64,000 nt of DNA from Acinetobacter silvestris (GCF_002135235.1 NZ_NEGB01000001.1:496001-560000), one strand, 5' to 3'. Numbered from the stretch's first letter, positions 1-9,579 are shown. Made by a program: numbers and translations. Notes: generated by a model from the letters alone, not told the origin.

Positions 1-113
1 AGTTTTTTCTGCTTCCCTCCTTTCTATTCTACAGTTTCAATCTGAATCTTTTGCACCCAATCCTTTTGACGTATATTGTTGCTCATTCAAATTCAATATA
101 CGGACATTTTGAC

Positions 114-902
114 ATGAGCAAGCAATTTGCTGTGATTGGTAACCCCATTGAGCACTCACGTTCTCCTGAATTACATCAAGCTTTTGCCAAAAAGATGGGT
201 ATTGAGCTAAATTATGTCAAACGCTTAGCACCACTGGATGGTTTTGAAGCAAGTGTGCAGGATTTTTTTGCTCAAAATGGTACTGGGATGAATGTCACTG
301 TTCCTTTTAAAGAGCAAGCTTTCACCTTGTGTACGGAACTAAGTGAACGTGCGAAAATTGCAAAAGCTGTTAATACACTATGGATGCAAAATGGCAAATT
401 ACATGGTGACAATACCGATGGACAAGGCTTAGTCGAAGCGATTCAAGCTTTGGATTGGAATTTATCCAACGCGACCTTATTGATTATTGGTGCTGGCGGT
501 GCAACCCGTGGAGTAATTTACCCCTTAGTCAAAGCGGGAGTAAAAAAAATTGTCATTGCTAATCGCACCTTAATCCGTGCAGAACAATTAGTTGCTGACT
601 TACAGAATTCTGTTCCTGAAGCTGAGCTTTCCGCATGTAGCTTAGAACAATTGCAAGGTAATTTTGACATTGTCATCAATGCGACCTCGGCGAGTCTTTC
701 TGGCGATGCATTGGTTTTGCCCGAAGCATTACAATTTAACCATGCCTATGAAATGGCCTATGACAAACCCTCTAGTTTCTTAGATCAAGCCAAAGCACGC
801 CACGTTCCAACTTCTGAAGGTTTCGGTATGTTGGTTGGGCAAGCCATTGAAGCTTTTTATCTTTGGAATGGTGTTAAGCCCAATTTAAAAGATTTTATCT
901 AA
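114..902 (+). CDS. aroE: Shikimate dehydrogenase AroE
   Basis: NADP-dependent shikimate dehydrogenase reduces 3-dehydroshikimate to shikimate in the chorismate (aromatic amino acid) pathway; it is cytoplasmic. The N-terminal substrate domain starts FAVIGNPIEHSRSPE and carries the NVTVPFK segment with the catalytic lysine. DNTDG supplies the substrate-binding aspartate. A Rossmann motif IIGAGGATRG and the NADP-binding ANRT follow. The open frame reaches back to 51, but the ATG at 114 gives the usual length (262 aa) and starts directly before the conserved segment, so I use it. A terminator lies immediately downstream. Confidence 0.96.
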   Translation: MSKQFAVIGNPIEHSRSPELHQAFAKKMGIELNYVKRLAPLDGFEASVQDFFAQNGTGMNVTVPFKEQAFTLCTELSERAKIAKAVNTLWMQNGKLHGDNTDGQGLVEAIQALDWNLSNATLLIIGAGGATRGVIYPLVKAGVKKIVIANRTLIRAEQLVADLQNSVPEAELSACSLEQLQGNFDIVINATSASLSGDALVLPEALQFNHAYEMAYDKPSSFLDQAKARHVPTSEGFGMLVGQAIEAFYLWNGVKPNLKDFI

Positions 903-906
903 AAAT

Positions 907-934
907 AAAAAAACCTCATTTGAGGTTTTTTTAT
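907..934. terminator. Bidirectional intrinsic terminator between aroE and lipoprotein gene
   Basis: AAACCTCA (911-918) pairs with TGAGGTTT (921-928). An A tract lies on one side and a T tract on the other, so it can serve both aroE (+) and the convergent lipoprotein gene (-). Confidence 0.85.
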
Positions 935-958
935 TTAAGACAGATATATTTTCATATC

Positions 959-3307
959 TTATTTTTTAAAGGATTTTTGTACTTTTTCGTAAGTTGTTCG
1001 ATATAAATCATAATCAATATATTCCAAACTATCTTGATCGAGCTTCTCTACAGATTTTTGCGAAAGTTTGTTATTTCTAGAGTCATCAAAGGCCTGTGCC
1101 AAAATTTTCGCAGTCGCTGTTAAGCATGCCTTTTCTTGGGCATCTAGGTCTTCAGCTTTCTGAAATTGCTCAGCATAATAATGTTCAAAAATAGTTTTGG
1201 GCGTTTTATATTGCTGAATAAATTTATTCCACGCTTGGCGATCTTGGGTTGCATTCATCACTTTTAAAACAACGCTATAAACATCATCGCCCACGCGATC
1301 ATCAAATTGTTCACTCAACTCAAGATGATGTTTTTTCGCCAATTGCTCCAATTCAACCAATTCTTTGCCTTGTGGATTAAATATACTTTCACCCGCATAA
1401 CCATACGCATACACACGGGCAATTTCATTCAATTCTGCAACTGAATAAGACTTCACAATTTCAGGTTGTTCAGCAGTGAGTTTCATAATAAAAACCGCTT
1501 GATAGGTTTTCATATATGATTTTGATGTGTCATAAACCTGTACCCCCAATTGTTCTAATTGATCCTCTAAAGACAATTGCTGAGATACTTGCGTAGATTT
1601 TGATAAGTCTTGATCTGAAACACCAAATGACTTACTCATACCTTTAATCATATTTTCGAACATCGAGCCTTTGCTGATCTCTTCAATCGACTTCGCATTT
1701 TTTAACTCACTCGGATTAATCGGCATCGCACTGCCATAATTGAACGCATTAAGATCCGCTTTAAATTTAAAGCGGCCAAAGCCATCAACCCAATAAGCTA
1801 AATCATAATCTACTTTTACCGCCCGACCTTTTTGATCTAAGCCAACATCGACCACAAACGGATTCTGTTGTTGAGGCTTTTTCAATACTTTACGAATCTC
1901 AGTCTGATGTTTTGCCCAAAGTAGTTTGAATGCTTGTGCATCTTTAAATTCTGGAGTCGCATATTGTTCGAAAAGACGATCTAACTCAGACGCTTCAGCA
2001 GAAAAAATCGCTGGTTTTTCGAATGACTTCGCTTTGGGATTTAACCTATTCAATAAATCAACATCATATTCAGCCTGACAATAGGTAATATCACCCATCA
2101 TGGCTTTCGTACCTTGCTCCATTAGAGTTTCACATTGTGCACGACTAAGATAATTCTCTTCGGAAGCTTTGCTTACCTCTGCGACAGACTCCACATCTCC
2201 TTGTGAAACCTCAGCAGCATCTACAGCTTCAGCTGATGCAACTGCATAATCTGTTTCATCAGATGCCTCTGTTGTTGAACGTGATACTTGCGCATTGACC
2301 AACTTATAAAGTTTTTGGCTGGAACGATAGGCATCTGCTGCTTCTGCACTCATCTTAGAAGTCGCGTAATCATCTTCCCCGTCATTTTGAATAACACTGC
2401 GCTCTACCTGTGCATCAACAGTTTTAGCATCCACTTTTGCCATATCTGTTGTGGTGAGACCTAAAACAGATTGGGTAAAATAGCTGCGGTTAACTTTGTC
2501 AAATAAGCGCATTTGCATAATCATTTCTTCTAAAGACATATTTAGACGAATTTTTTCAACTACACCTTGAGCCTTATCTTGTGATGTTAATGCAATCGTT
2601 TCAACATCTTTCGGATTCGCCAGTGAATATTGTAATTTGGTGGTTTGTTTTAAATAATCTGCCAATTTTTTTACATCGACACGATTAATTTCAGCTTTAT
2701 ATTTTGAAAAATCAATAAAGGAAAAATTACTTTGATTCTCTGAATTGACCAAATATGGCATTAAGGCAAAATAATTGGTGTAAAACTTATAATTTTGAAA
2801 ATCAACAATCATCGGTACTTTGGCTTGCACCAATAAAGTCGGCTTTTCGTATTTAGCCGTTAAATTTAAAGCCGCCATCTTTTGCTTATAATGCACGGAA
2901 CCATCATAACTAAACTGCAAAGAATCGAATAAATTAATGGCAAAATCTGCAAAAGCCTTGGATTTATTTGAACGATAAGCAGTATCTTCTTTATGCGCGA
3001 TTGCATGATACAAATCTTGTTTTTGCTGTGCTGTTAGGTGAATTTTTTGTGCGCGCAAATAGTCATTTACTTGTTTTTCTAAACGCGCATCAAGGGATTG
3101 ATTTTGAGCTTTCGGCTGGTCTTTTTCAAATCCAAGTTTAAAATGACCATTAAAATTATAACTTGGATAGTCATACATCGCATTTAAGCCTTTTGCAGCG
3201 CGCTGATCGAGGCTCACAGTACTATTTTGATTGGATTTTATGACATGAGTTGAACATGCTGAAAGACTCAGCCCGAATAGACATAAACTTAAATATTTTA
3301 AATGCAT
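959..3307 (-). CDS. Large predicted lipoprotein of unknown function
   Basis: 782 residues. The N-terminus MHLKYLSLCLFGLSLSAC is a lipoprotein signal with lipobox LSAC, so the mature protein should begin at Cys18 and be lipid-anchored in the envelope. I recognise no catalytic domain. The body is hydrophilic, rich in Lys, Asp and Gln, and largely helical in appearance. Around residues 340-390 there is a Ser/Ala/Glu/Asp-rich stretch that looks like a linker. The shine-dalgarno before the ATG is weak. It is transcribed convergently with aroE and divergently from the acyl-CoA dehydrogenase. Function is unknown; a scaffold or cell-surface role would be a guess. Confidence 0.8.
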   Translation of the reverse strand: MHLKYLSLCLFGLSLSACSTHVIKSNQNSTVSLDQRAAKGLNAMYDYPSYNFNGHFKLGFEKDQPKAQNQSLDARLEKQVNDYLRAQKIHLTAQQKQDLYHAIAHKEDTAYRSNKSKAFADFAINLFDSLQFSYDGSVHYKQKMAALNLTAKYEKPTLLVQAKVPMIVDFQNYKFYTNYFALMPYLVNSENQSNFSFIDFSKYKAEINRVDVKKLADYLKQTTKLQYSLANPKDVETIALTSQDKAQGVVEKIRLNMSLEEMIMQMRLFDKVNRSYFTQSVLGLTTTDMAKVDAKTVDAQVERSVIQNDGEDDYATSKMSAEAADAYRSSQKLYKLVNAQVSRSTTEASDETDYAVASAEAVDAAEVSQGDVESVAEVSKASEENYLSRAQCETLMEQGTKAMMGDITYCQAEYDVDLLNRLNPKAKSFEKPAIFSAEASELDRLFEQYATPEFKDAQAFKLLWAKHQTEIRKVLKKPQQQNPFVVDVGLDQKGRAVKVDYDLAYWVDGFGRFKFKADLNAFNYGSAMPINPSELKNAKSIEEISKGSMFENMIKGMSKSFGVSDQDLSKSTQVSQQLSLEDQLEQLGVQVYDTSKSYMKTYQAVFIMKLTAEQPEIVKSYSVAELNEIARVYAYGYAGESIFNPQGKELVELEQLAKKHHLELSEQFDDRVGDDVYSVVLKVMNATQDRQAWNKFIQQYKTPKTIFEHYYAEQFQKAEDLDAQEKACLTATAKILAQAFDDSRNNKLSQKSVEKLDQDSLEYIDYDLYRTTYEKVQKSFKK

Positions 3308-3543
3308 AATATTCTGATAACACCTTATTTATTTATAATTTCAAATGAAAGTAAAAATTTACTCAATACAAAAAATCTTTTAAATACTATCAAAAAACAA
3401 CCAATACAGCTTATATTTTTTCTTTAAAATTCGCCTTTCTGACATTTTTTTCAGTTGCTGTTATCAATGTATTTATATCTCTAAAAATGAATAATTCAGA
3501 CATAGATTGAAAATCAAAAATTATTTTTAAATTAGGATGACAC

Positions 3544-5367
3544 ATGCCTGCATATAAAGCCCCATTACGTGATATTCGTTTCTTAATGAACGAAGTTTTA
3601 GACTATCCTGCACACTATAAGACGTTATCCATTGGTGAAAATGCAGATGCAGATACAGTTGATATGATCTTAGAAGGTGCAGCAGATTTTTGTGAAAATG
3701 TGCTTTCACCTTTAAACCAATCGGGTGATGAAGAAGGCTGTCACTTTGATAACGGTGAAGTGACTACACCAAAAGGTTTTAAAGCAGCCTATGACCAGTT
3801 TGTACAAGGTGGCTGGCAAGGTCTGTCTTATCCAGAAGAGTTCGGTGGTCAAGGCTTACCAATGTCTTTAAATCTGGTTAAATCTGAAATGATGGGTACG
3901 GCTAACTGGTCGTTCACCATGTACCCAGGTTTAAGCATGGGTTGCATGAATACCATTATGCAATTTGGTACAGAAGAGCAAAAAAATACCTATATGCCAC
4001 ACCTCGTTGCGGGTACTTGGTCGGGCACCATGTGTTTAACTGAACCACAATGTGGTACCGACTTAGGTCAAGTGAAGTCAAAAGCTGAACCTCAAGCGGA
4101 TGGTACTTATAAAATTACGGGTACCAAAATTTTCATCTCTGCAGGTGAACATGACTTAACCGAAAATATCATTCATATCGTCCTTGCTCGCCTTCCAGAT
4201 GCACCTGCAGGTACTCGCGGTATTTCATTGTTTATTGTACCAAAGTTCCTTCCAACTGCGGACGGCGGTGTCGGTGAACGTAATCCTGTAAGCTGTGGTT
4301 CAATTGAACACAAAATGGGAATTCGTGCGTCAGCAACTGCTGTTTTAAACTTTGATGAAGCAACAGGTTACCTGATTGGTGAAGTAAACAAAGGCTTACA
4401 TGCGATGTTTACTTTCATGAATACCGCACGTATTGGTACGGCGGTTCAAGGTTTGGCACATGCAGAATTGTCATTCCAAGGTGCATTACCGTATGCCAAA
4501 GACCGTATGTCTATGCGTGCCCTTTCTGGTAAAAAAGATACCGATAAAGTTGCCGATGCAATTATTCATCATGCTGATGTACGTCGTATGCTCTTAACCC
4601 AAAAAGCGATTGCTGAAGGTGGTCGTTCAATGATTTATCATGCAGCACAGCTTGCAGATAAAATGACCGATGCTTTGGCTCAAGGTAACCAAGCAAAGTT
4701 TGATGAATATGATGACAAACTTGGTTTCTATACCCCAATTTTAAAAGGTTTCTTAACTGAATTAGGTTTAGAAGCATCTAATTTAGGTATGCAAGTATTT
4801 GGCGGTCATGGCTATATTAAAGAACATGGCATGGAACAAATTGCACGTGATGCACGTATTTCGACGCTTTATGAAGGAACCACGGGCATTCAAGCACTCG
4901 ATTTAATTGGTCGTAAAGTTTTATTATCTTCTAAAGGTAAAGTGATTCGTGACTATACTGCTGAAATCTTAAAATTCTGTGCCCAACATGCGACCAATAA
5001 ATATATGCGTCGTTTTGCATGGGACTTAACCAAGATCTGTGCACAGTGGAATGCTTTAACTGTACGTATTATGTTGGCTGCACGTAAAGACCGCGACATC
5101 GTTTCTTCTGCTTCTGTCGATTTCTTGATGTTCTCGGGTTATGCCATGATGGCATTTTATTGGGCGCAACAAGCAGCTGTCGCATCTGAAAAATTAGCAT
5201 CAGGTACTGGTGCTGAAGTTCCTGAGTTCTATAAAGCAAAAATTAAACTTGCTGATTTCTACTTTGAACAATTGTTACCACGTACTCAAGGTCATGCCGA
5301 GTCAATGGTGAATCCATCGAAAACAATGATGTCTTTAGATGCTGAACATTTTAGTTTTGATTACTAA
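3544..5367 (+). CDS. Acyl-CoA dehydrogenase (about 600-residue type)
   Basis: FAD-dependent acyl-CoA dehydrogenase, probably feeding electrons to ETF and the ETF-quinone oxidoreductase encoded near 20.3 kb. Visible family segments: GWQGLSYPEEFGGQGLP (N-terminal helical domain), MCLTEPQCGTDLGQVKSKA (FAD/substrate middle domain), MGIRASATAVLNFD, and QVFGGHGYIKEHGMEQIARDARI followed by LYEGTTGIQ. The Glu of that last motif (residue 444) is the likely catalytic base. At 607 aa it has the extended C-terminal domain of this subfamily and is much shorter than E. coli FadE. Chain-length preference cannot be read from sequence. A hairpin terminator follows. Confidence 0.93.
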   Translation: MPAYKAPLRDIRFLMNEVLDYPAHYKTLSIGENADADTVDMILEGAADFCENVLSPLNQSGDEEGCHFDNGEVTTPKGFKAAYDQFVQGGWQGLSYPEEFGGQGLPMSLNLVKSEMMGTANWSFTMYPGLSMGCMNTIMQFGTEEQKNTYMPHLVAGTWSGTMCLTEPQCGTDLGQVKSKAEPQADGTYKITGTKIFISAGEHDLTENIIHIVLARLPDAPAGTRGISLFIVPKFLPTADGGVGERNPVSCGSIEHKMGIRASATAVLNFDEATGYLIGEVNKGLHAMFTFMNTARIGTAVQGLAHAELSFQGALPYAKDRMSMRALSGKKDTDKVADAIIHHADVRRMLLTQKAIAEGGRSMIYHAAQLADKMTDALAQGNQAKFDEYDDKLGFYTPILKGFLTELGLEASNLGMQVFGGHGYIKEHGMEQIARDARISTLYEGTTGIQALDLIGRKVLLSSKGKVIRDYTAEILKFCAQHATNKYMRRFAWDLTKICAQWNALTVRIMLAARKDRDIVSSASVDFLMFSGYAMMAFYWAQQAAVASEKLASGTGAEVPEFYKAKIKLADFYFEQLLPRTQGHAESMVNPSKTMMSLDAEHFSFDY

Positions 5368-5390
5368 TCCTTAAAATTTTAAATATATAA

Positions 5391-5417
5391 AAAAGAGTGC
5401 TAAGACGCTCTTTTTTA
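5391..5417 (+). terminator. Intrinsic terminator after acyl-CoA dehydrogenase
   Basis: AAGAGTG and CGCTCTT form a short stem (one G-U pair) followed by a run of six T, 24 bases after the stop codon. Confidence 0.8.
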
Positions 5418-5439
5418 TTCTTTGAATAAAATCAACCCA

Positions 5440-5477
5440 AAGTGGTCTGTTATGAAATTGGATTATTCAGACCACTT
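5440..5477. repeat. 10-bp perfect inverted repeat
   Basis: AAGTGGTCTG (5440-5449) and CAGACCACTT (5468-5477) are exact reverse complements separated by 18 bases. No T tract follows, so it is not a standard terminator. It sits between the acyl-CoA dehydrogenase terminator and the 37-residue ORF and could be a regulator site or an RNA hairpin. Confidence 0.6.
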
Positions 5478-5553
5478 CATATTTAAATATATAGTACTTT
5501 TTTAGTGAAGTAAGATAATATCTTATTACTTAGATTCGATAAGGAATACTGAA

Positions 5554-5667
5554 ATGATGAAGTTTTTAAAACAGAAGAACAAAACAAGTTTTGTATTCTT
5601 CATCATGATATTTTATTCAATTATCGGAATCGGTTTAGGCTATCTTATTGCTGAGTATGTTTTATAA
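5554..5667 (+). CDS. Small single-pass membrane peptide (37 aa)
   Basis: ATG at 5554 to TAA at 5665-5667 encodes 37 residues: a basic start MMKFLKQKNKTS, then one continuous hydrophobic helix (FVFFIMIFYSIIGIGLGY) and a short tail LIAEYVL. An AAGGA ribosome-binding site lies 7-8 bases before the start. A GC-rich hairpin with a short T-rich tail follows about 50 bases downstream. The positive N-terminus and single helix suggest an inner-membrane peptide with its N-terminus in the cytoplasm. I do not recognise a family; small regulators of transporters or the respiratory chain often look like this. Confidence 0.6.
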   Translation: MMKFLKQKNKTSFVFFIMIFYSIIGIGLGYLIAEYVL

Positions 5668-5716
5668 AAACTCAGGTTGAGTAACTCTATTTTAGCTTTC
5701 ATTGCAAAGTAGAACA

Positions 5717-5738
5717 GAGCGCTGAGGCGCTCTTTGGT
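5717..5738 (+). terminator. Probable terminator after 37-aa ORF
   Basis: GAGCGC TGAG GCGCTC is a perfect 6-bp GC stem with a 4-base loop, followed by the T-rich TTTGGTTT. Confidence 0.6.
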
Positions 5739-5820
5739 TTATTTCTATAAATACTTTTACCTAATCAAAGAAATATAAAAACTAGATGTAGGAAACCCCG
5801 TATTCACATTAGAACCAAAC

Positions 5821-6315
5821 TTATTTTTCTTGAGCCGCAGCCTGTTTTACGGTTTTAATTAACGTCAACTTGCCCTTTTCCAATACATAAAAACGAACAG
5901 TTAAGCTGTCCACCTCATAATTATAGTTCGTGTGTTCTTCCTGAGTCACCAGCAATCGACTGCGGGGATTTGTTGCGACAACATCTTCTGCATTTCCCTC
6001 ACCACCAAAACCACCCTGTAGCAACTTCCCTGTGCGCTTACTCACAAAAGAATACATACGACAACTCGCACCACACCCCCACATGGTTGTGACATACTCA
6101 CCTGCGAAATCAGCTTTTTGTTGTAATGCTTCATTTAAGCGGGTGCGAAACATTCGAGCACTGGAATCTGAAATATCTAATTTCGCTGTTATACCCGCAT
6201 AAACAGATTTGACTGGATAATCGCTAAATTGAGGTACTATATTTTTCGCATTAGTGAGAGGTATTATTGTTGTCGTCATTATTACAAATAAGATCTTAAT
6301 AAGTAGTTTATTCAT
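5821..6315 (-). CDS. Secreted protein of unknown function
   Basis: Using the ATG at 6315 (the frame extends four codons further to a TTG), the product is 164 aa. It starts with a signal peptide MNKLLIKILFVIMTTTIIPLTNA, so it is probably periplasmic. The mature part contains a Gly/Cys segment (MWGCGASCRMYSFV) whose two cysteines could form a disulfide, and a second glycine-rich segment GGFGGEGNAEDV. Repeated short strands suggest a beta-rich fold. I cannot name the family. It is convergent with the 37-aa ORF and upstream of nothing in its own direction, so it is probably monocistronic. Confidence 0.7.
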   Translation of the reverse strand: MNKLLIKILFVIMTTTIIPLTNAKNIVPQFSDYPVKSVYAGITAKLDISDSSARMFRTRLNEALQQKADFAGEYVTTMWGCGASCRMYSFVSKRTGKLLQGGFGGEGNAEDVVATNPRSRLLVTQEEHTNYNYEVDSLTVRFYVLEKGKLTLIKTVKQAAAQEK

Positions 6316-6391
6316 GATGATATCCAAACATTTTTATTCATAATTTATCTAAATATCATCATAGCAAAAGCACATATTACTCACATCATAC

Positions 6392-7642
6392 TTACAGAAA
6401 CTCTTCCAACACCGAATTTAAAAACACATGCCCTTGCTCGGTACATGCAATTCGAGTTTTATCGTCAACCATCAGCTTTCGTGCACGTAAAGAACTTAAA
6501 AGTTCGTCCAAGCCAGCTAAACTCAAACCTGTCCGTTCTGCATACAGTTTCGCGTCAACGCCTTGGTTTAAACGTAGTGCATTCATCATAAACTCAAATG
6601 GCATCTCGTCATCTTCAATGCGCTTAAACTGTAAATTTCCCGCAGGAACTTTGGCTAAATAGTCTTTCGGTAAACGGGTTTTTTGAAAACGATACACGCC
6701 ATCAGGCTGCGTTACTTTACCGTGTGCACCCGCTCCAATCGCTAAATAATCGCCAAACTGCCAGTAATTCAAATTATGTGTGGATGGTTTTTCTTTACGC
6801 CATGCCGACACTTCATAATTGACAAAACCATGGGCTGTTAAATAGGCTTCACCCTGTGCTTGAATCTCTTCCAACACATCATCCACAGGTAAAACAGGCT
6901 GAGTTCTAAAGAACACCGTATTTGGTTCTATGGTCAATTGATACCACGACACATGCGTTGCACCATTTTCCACAGCCAGTTTTAAATCATACAGCGCTTG
7001 CTCTAAAGTCTGCTCAGGTAAGCCATGCATCAAATCAACATTCACCCGTTCAAAGCCAGCCTCTTTAGCTAAATGAATGGCATTAACGGCATCATCATTA
7101 CTATGGATACGCCCTAATTTTTTTAGATGATCAGTATTAAAGCTTTGCACCCCAATGGATAGACGATTAATCCCTGCATCCAAATAACCTGCAAAAGGGT
7201 CGTGTTCAACCGTTCCAGGATTGGCTTCTAAAGTGATTTCACAACCGGCTTCAAAAGGAATAATCTGCTTAAGTTGTGCAAACAACCACACATAACCTTT
7301 GGCCGAAATAAGCGATGGCGTCCCTCCTCCAATGAAGACACTGTGAATGTGACGACCTTGAGCAAAATCAATCTGCGTTTTAAAGTCTTCTACCAAAGCC
7401 TGCAAATACTCCTGCTCTAAGTCAAGCGACAACTTTCCATCGGGCACAGCGTGTGAATTAAAATCACAATAAGGACACTTACGCACACACCACGGCATAT
7501 GAATATATAAAGACAATGGAATATTTTGAGGATTTAAATCAGCCAAGGAACAAGCTCGAACAAAGGAATAGCTTATTTTAACATGACTTAAAGAGTACAA
7601 TTCATTCATCTCATGCAATTGCATTGGACTATTTTCATTCAA
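6392..7642 (-). CDS. hemW: HemW-like radical SAM protein
   Basis: Radical SAM protein of the HemN/HemW group. LYIHMPWCVRKCPYCDFNSH holds the CX3CX2C cluster ligands followed by F, the HemW arrangement. HemW is regarded as a haem chaperone rather than a coproporphyrinogen oxidase. FIGGGTPSL, EANPGT, GINRLSIGVQSF and the LMHGLPEQT segment are all present, and the C-terminal HemN domain follows. The frame gives 416 aa, about 30 more than usual, and its ATG lies only 22 bases from the divergent DMT gene. The true start is probably downstream, for example near the TTG at 7546. Confidence 0.9.
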   Translation of the reverse strand: MNENSPMQLHEMNELYSLSHVKISYSFVRACSLADLNPQNIPLSLYIHMPWCVRKCPYCDFNSHAVPDGKLSLDLEQEYLQALVEDFKTQIDFAQGRHIHSVFIGGGTPSLISAKGYVWLFAQLKQIIPFEAGCEITLEANPGTVEHDPFAGYLDAGINRLSIGVQSFNTDHLKKLGRIHSNDDAVNAIHLAKEAGFERVNVDLMHGLPEQTLEQALYDLKLAVENGATHVSWYQLTIEPNTVFFRTQPVLPVDDVLEEIQAQGEAYLTAHGFVNYEVSAWRKEKPSTHNLNYWQFGDYLAIGAGAHGKVTQPDGVYRFQKTRLPKDYLAKVPAGNLQFKRIEDDEMPFEFMMNALRLNQGVDAKLYAERTGLSLAGLDELLSSLRARKLMVDDKTRIACTEQGHVFLNSVLEEFL

Positions 7643-7664
7643 AAAAGGTAAAGTTGAATTTCAC

Positions 7665-8126
7665 ATGATCAAAATATCCAGTCATTTACTGCTTTTACTG
7701 ACCCTAGCCATGGGGATTGGCATTGTGATGACTTTTCAAACCGCTCTCAATTCGCAGTTACGTGAATATTTGCATTCTCCAATGCAAGCGGCTCTCATCT
7801 CTTTTTTTGTTGGTACAATGACACTTGCGATTGTGGTGTTCTTTCATCCCGCACCTAAACCTACTTTACATAGCCTCACCCTCATCCCTTGGTATCTGTG
7901 GATCGGTGGATGCTTAGGTGTATATGCCATTAGCGTGAGTATTTTTACTGCACCTAAACTCGGTTTTCTGACCTTCTCTGGATTGATCATTTTTGGACAA
8001 ATTATTATGTCGATGATTTTAGATCAGTTCGGCTGGCTTGGCGTTGAAAAAACCGCGATTTCATGGCAACGCCTTATAGGTGCGATGGTTATTTTTTCAG
8101 GGGTTCTGTTAACCCTGCAACGCTAA
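7665..8126 (+). CDS. YdcZ/DUF606-type DMT family membrane protein
   Basis: 153 residues with about five hydrophobic segments and little else, the size and look of YdcZ (DUF606) members of the drug/metabolite transporter superfamily. Family features include the early MTFQTALNSQLR segment in the first helix and the final pair of helices (SGLIIFGQIIMSMILDQFGW and RLIGAMVIFSGVLLTL). Such half-size proteins normally work as homo- or heterodimers in the inner membrane. Substrate unknown. It precedes abeM on the same strand with 34 bases between, so co-transcription is plausible. Confidence 0.82.
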   Translation: MIKISSHLLLLLTLAMGIGIVMTFQTALNSQLREYLHSPMQAALISFFVGTMTLAIVVFFHPAPKPTLHSLTLIPWYLWIGGCLGVYAISVSIFTAPKLGFLTFSGLIIFGQIIMSMILDQFGWLGVEKTAISWQRLIGAMVIFSGVLLTLQR

Positions 8127-8160
8127 ATTCATATTTATACATTCCCAAACGAGTACTTTT

Positions 8161-9516
8161 GTGTCCAATGTTACGACGATCACCACTCGCTTTGAGCTAA
8201 AGCGGCTTTTCCATCTCATGATTCCCATCCTCATCACGCAGTTTGCCCAAGCAGGTTTTGGTCTGATTGATACCATTATGGCGGGGCATTTATCTGCACA
8301 AGATCTTGCTGCTATTGCGGTCGGTGTCGGTTTATGGATTCCCATCATGTTGCTGTTTAGTGGCATCATGATTGCAACCACACCCTTAGTTGCCGAAGCC
8401 AATGGTGCACGTACCCCTGAAAAAATTCCATCGATTGTGCGTCAATCACTTTGGGTCGCCTTGGTACTGGGAATCATCGCAATGCTGCTTTTACAGACCA
8501 TGCCTTTGCTACTGCCGATTTTAGGTGTTCCTGAAAACTTATTGCCTAAAGCCAGTTTATTCCTACATGCAATCGGTTTTGGCATGCCAGCAGTCACCAT
8601 GTATGCAGCATTAAGAGGCTATTCCGAAGCCTTAGGTCATCCACGTCCGGTGACTGCAATCAGCTTGATCGCTCTAGTGGTGTTAATTCCGTTAAACTTT
8701 ACTTTTATGTATGGTATTGGCCCAATACCGCATTTAGGCAGTGCAGGCTCTGGTTTTGCCACTGCTATTTTACAATGGTTAATGTTCATCACCCTCGCCA
8801 CCTATATTCTAAAAGCACCGCGCTATCAAAAAACCCAACCGTTTGTGGTTTGGGAAAAACTCAATGCCTATTGGATTAAACGTATTTTAAAACTCGGTCT
8901 GCCTATTGGCTTGGCTATTTTCTTTGAAGTCAGTATTTTCAGTACCGCAGCAATTGTTTTAAGCCCTTTGGGTGACACCATTATCGCAGCGCATCAAATT
9001 GCGATTTCAGTCACTTCGCAATTATTTATGATTCCGATGTCACTGGCGATTGCGCTTACCATTCGGGTTGGAACCTATTATGGTGAAAATAATTGGCTGG
9101 CCATGCGCAAAGTACAGCATATCGGTTTAGCCACTGGAACCGTGTTTGCGTTCATCACTATGGCATTAATGTGGTTGTTCCGCGCTGAAATTGTCGCCAT
9201 TTATACTTCAGATTATGAAGTGGCCAAAGTGGCGATGTATCTCATTTTATTTGCGATTGCTTACCAACTCATGGATGCATGGCAAGTCAGTGCTGCGGGC
9301 TGTTTACGCGGCATGCAAGATACTAAAGGTCCAATGTGGATTACCATGATTGCGTATTGGATCATTGCTTTTCCAGTCGGGATTTATCTGGCACGTTTTA
9401 CCGAAATGGGTGCAGCAGGGGTTTGGGTTGGTTTAATTGTCGGTCTAAGTGTGGCATGTGTCTTATTACTAACACGTTTATATATGAATAATAAAAGATT
9501 AAGCCTGAATATTTAG
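8161..9516 (+). CDS. abeM: MATE multidrug efflux transporter AbeM
   Basis: 451-residue MATE exporter with 12 predicted helices. The start (FELKRLFHLMIPILITQFAQAGFGLIDTIMAGHLSA) closely matches what I know of Acinetobacter AbeM, a proton-coupled efflux pump for fluoroquinolones, aminoglycosides and dyes. The two MatE halves begin with the similar segments FGLIDTIMAGHLS and FEVSIFSTAAIVLSPLG. The GTG at 8161 is the only reasonable start, with weak spacing to an SD-like GAG. A strong terminator follows. Substrate range is inferred from the family. Confidence 0.92.
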   Translation: MSNVTTITTRFELKRLFHLMIPILITQFAQAGFGLIDTIMAGHLSAQDLAAIAVGVGLWIPIMLLFSGIMIATTPLVAEANGARTPEKIPSIVRQSLWVALVLGIIAMLLLQTMPLLLPILGVPENLLPKASLFLHAIGFGMPAVTMYAALRGYSEALGHPRPVTAISLIALVVLIPLNFTFMYGIGPIPHLGSAGSGFATAILQWLMFITLATYILKAPRYQKTQPFVVWEKLNAYWIKRILKLGLPIGLAIFFEVSIFSTAAIVLSPLGDTIIAAHQIAISVTSQLFMIPMSLAIALTIRVGTYYGENNWLAMRKVQHIGLATGTVFAFITMALMWLFRAEIVAIYTSDYEVAKVAMYLILFAIAYQLMDAWQVSAAGCLRGMQDTKGPMWITMIAYWIIAFPVGIYLARFTEMGAAGVWVGLIVGLSVACVLLLTRLYMNNKRLSLNI

Positions 9517-9537
9517 TTCCTCTTCCTCTCTCTTTAT

Positions 9538-9566
9538 AACCCTCCTTTTCGAAGGAGGGTTTTTCA
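9538..9566. terminator. Intrinsic terminator after abeM
   Basis: AACCCTCCTT and AAGGAGGGTT pair around a short TCG loop and are followed by TTT. It also lies downstream of the convergent DUF1737 gene. Confidence 0.85.
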
Positions 9567-9579
9567 ACTTAGGTGATAA

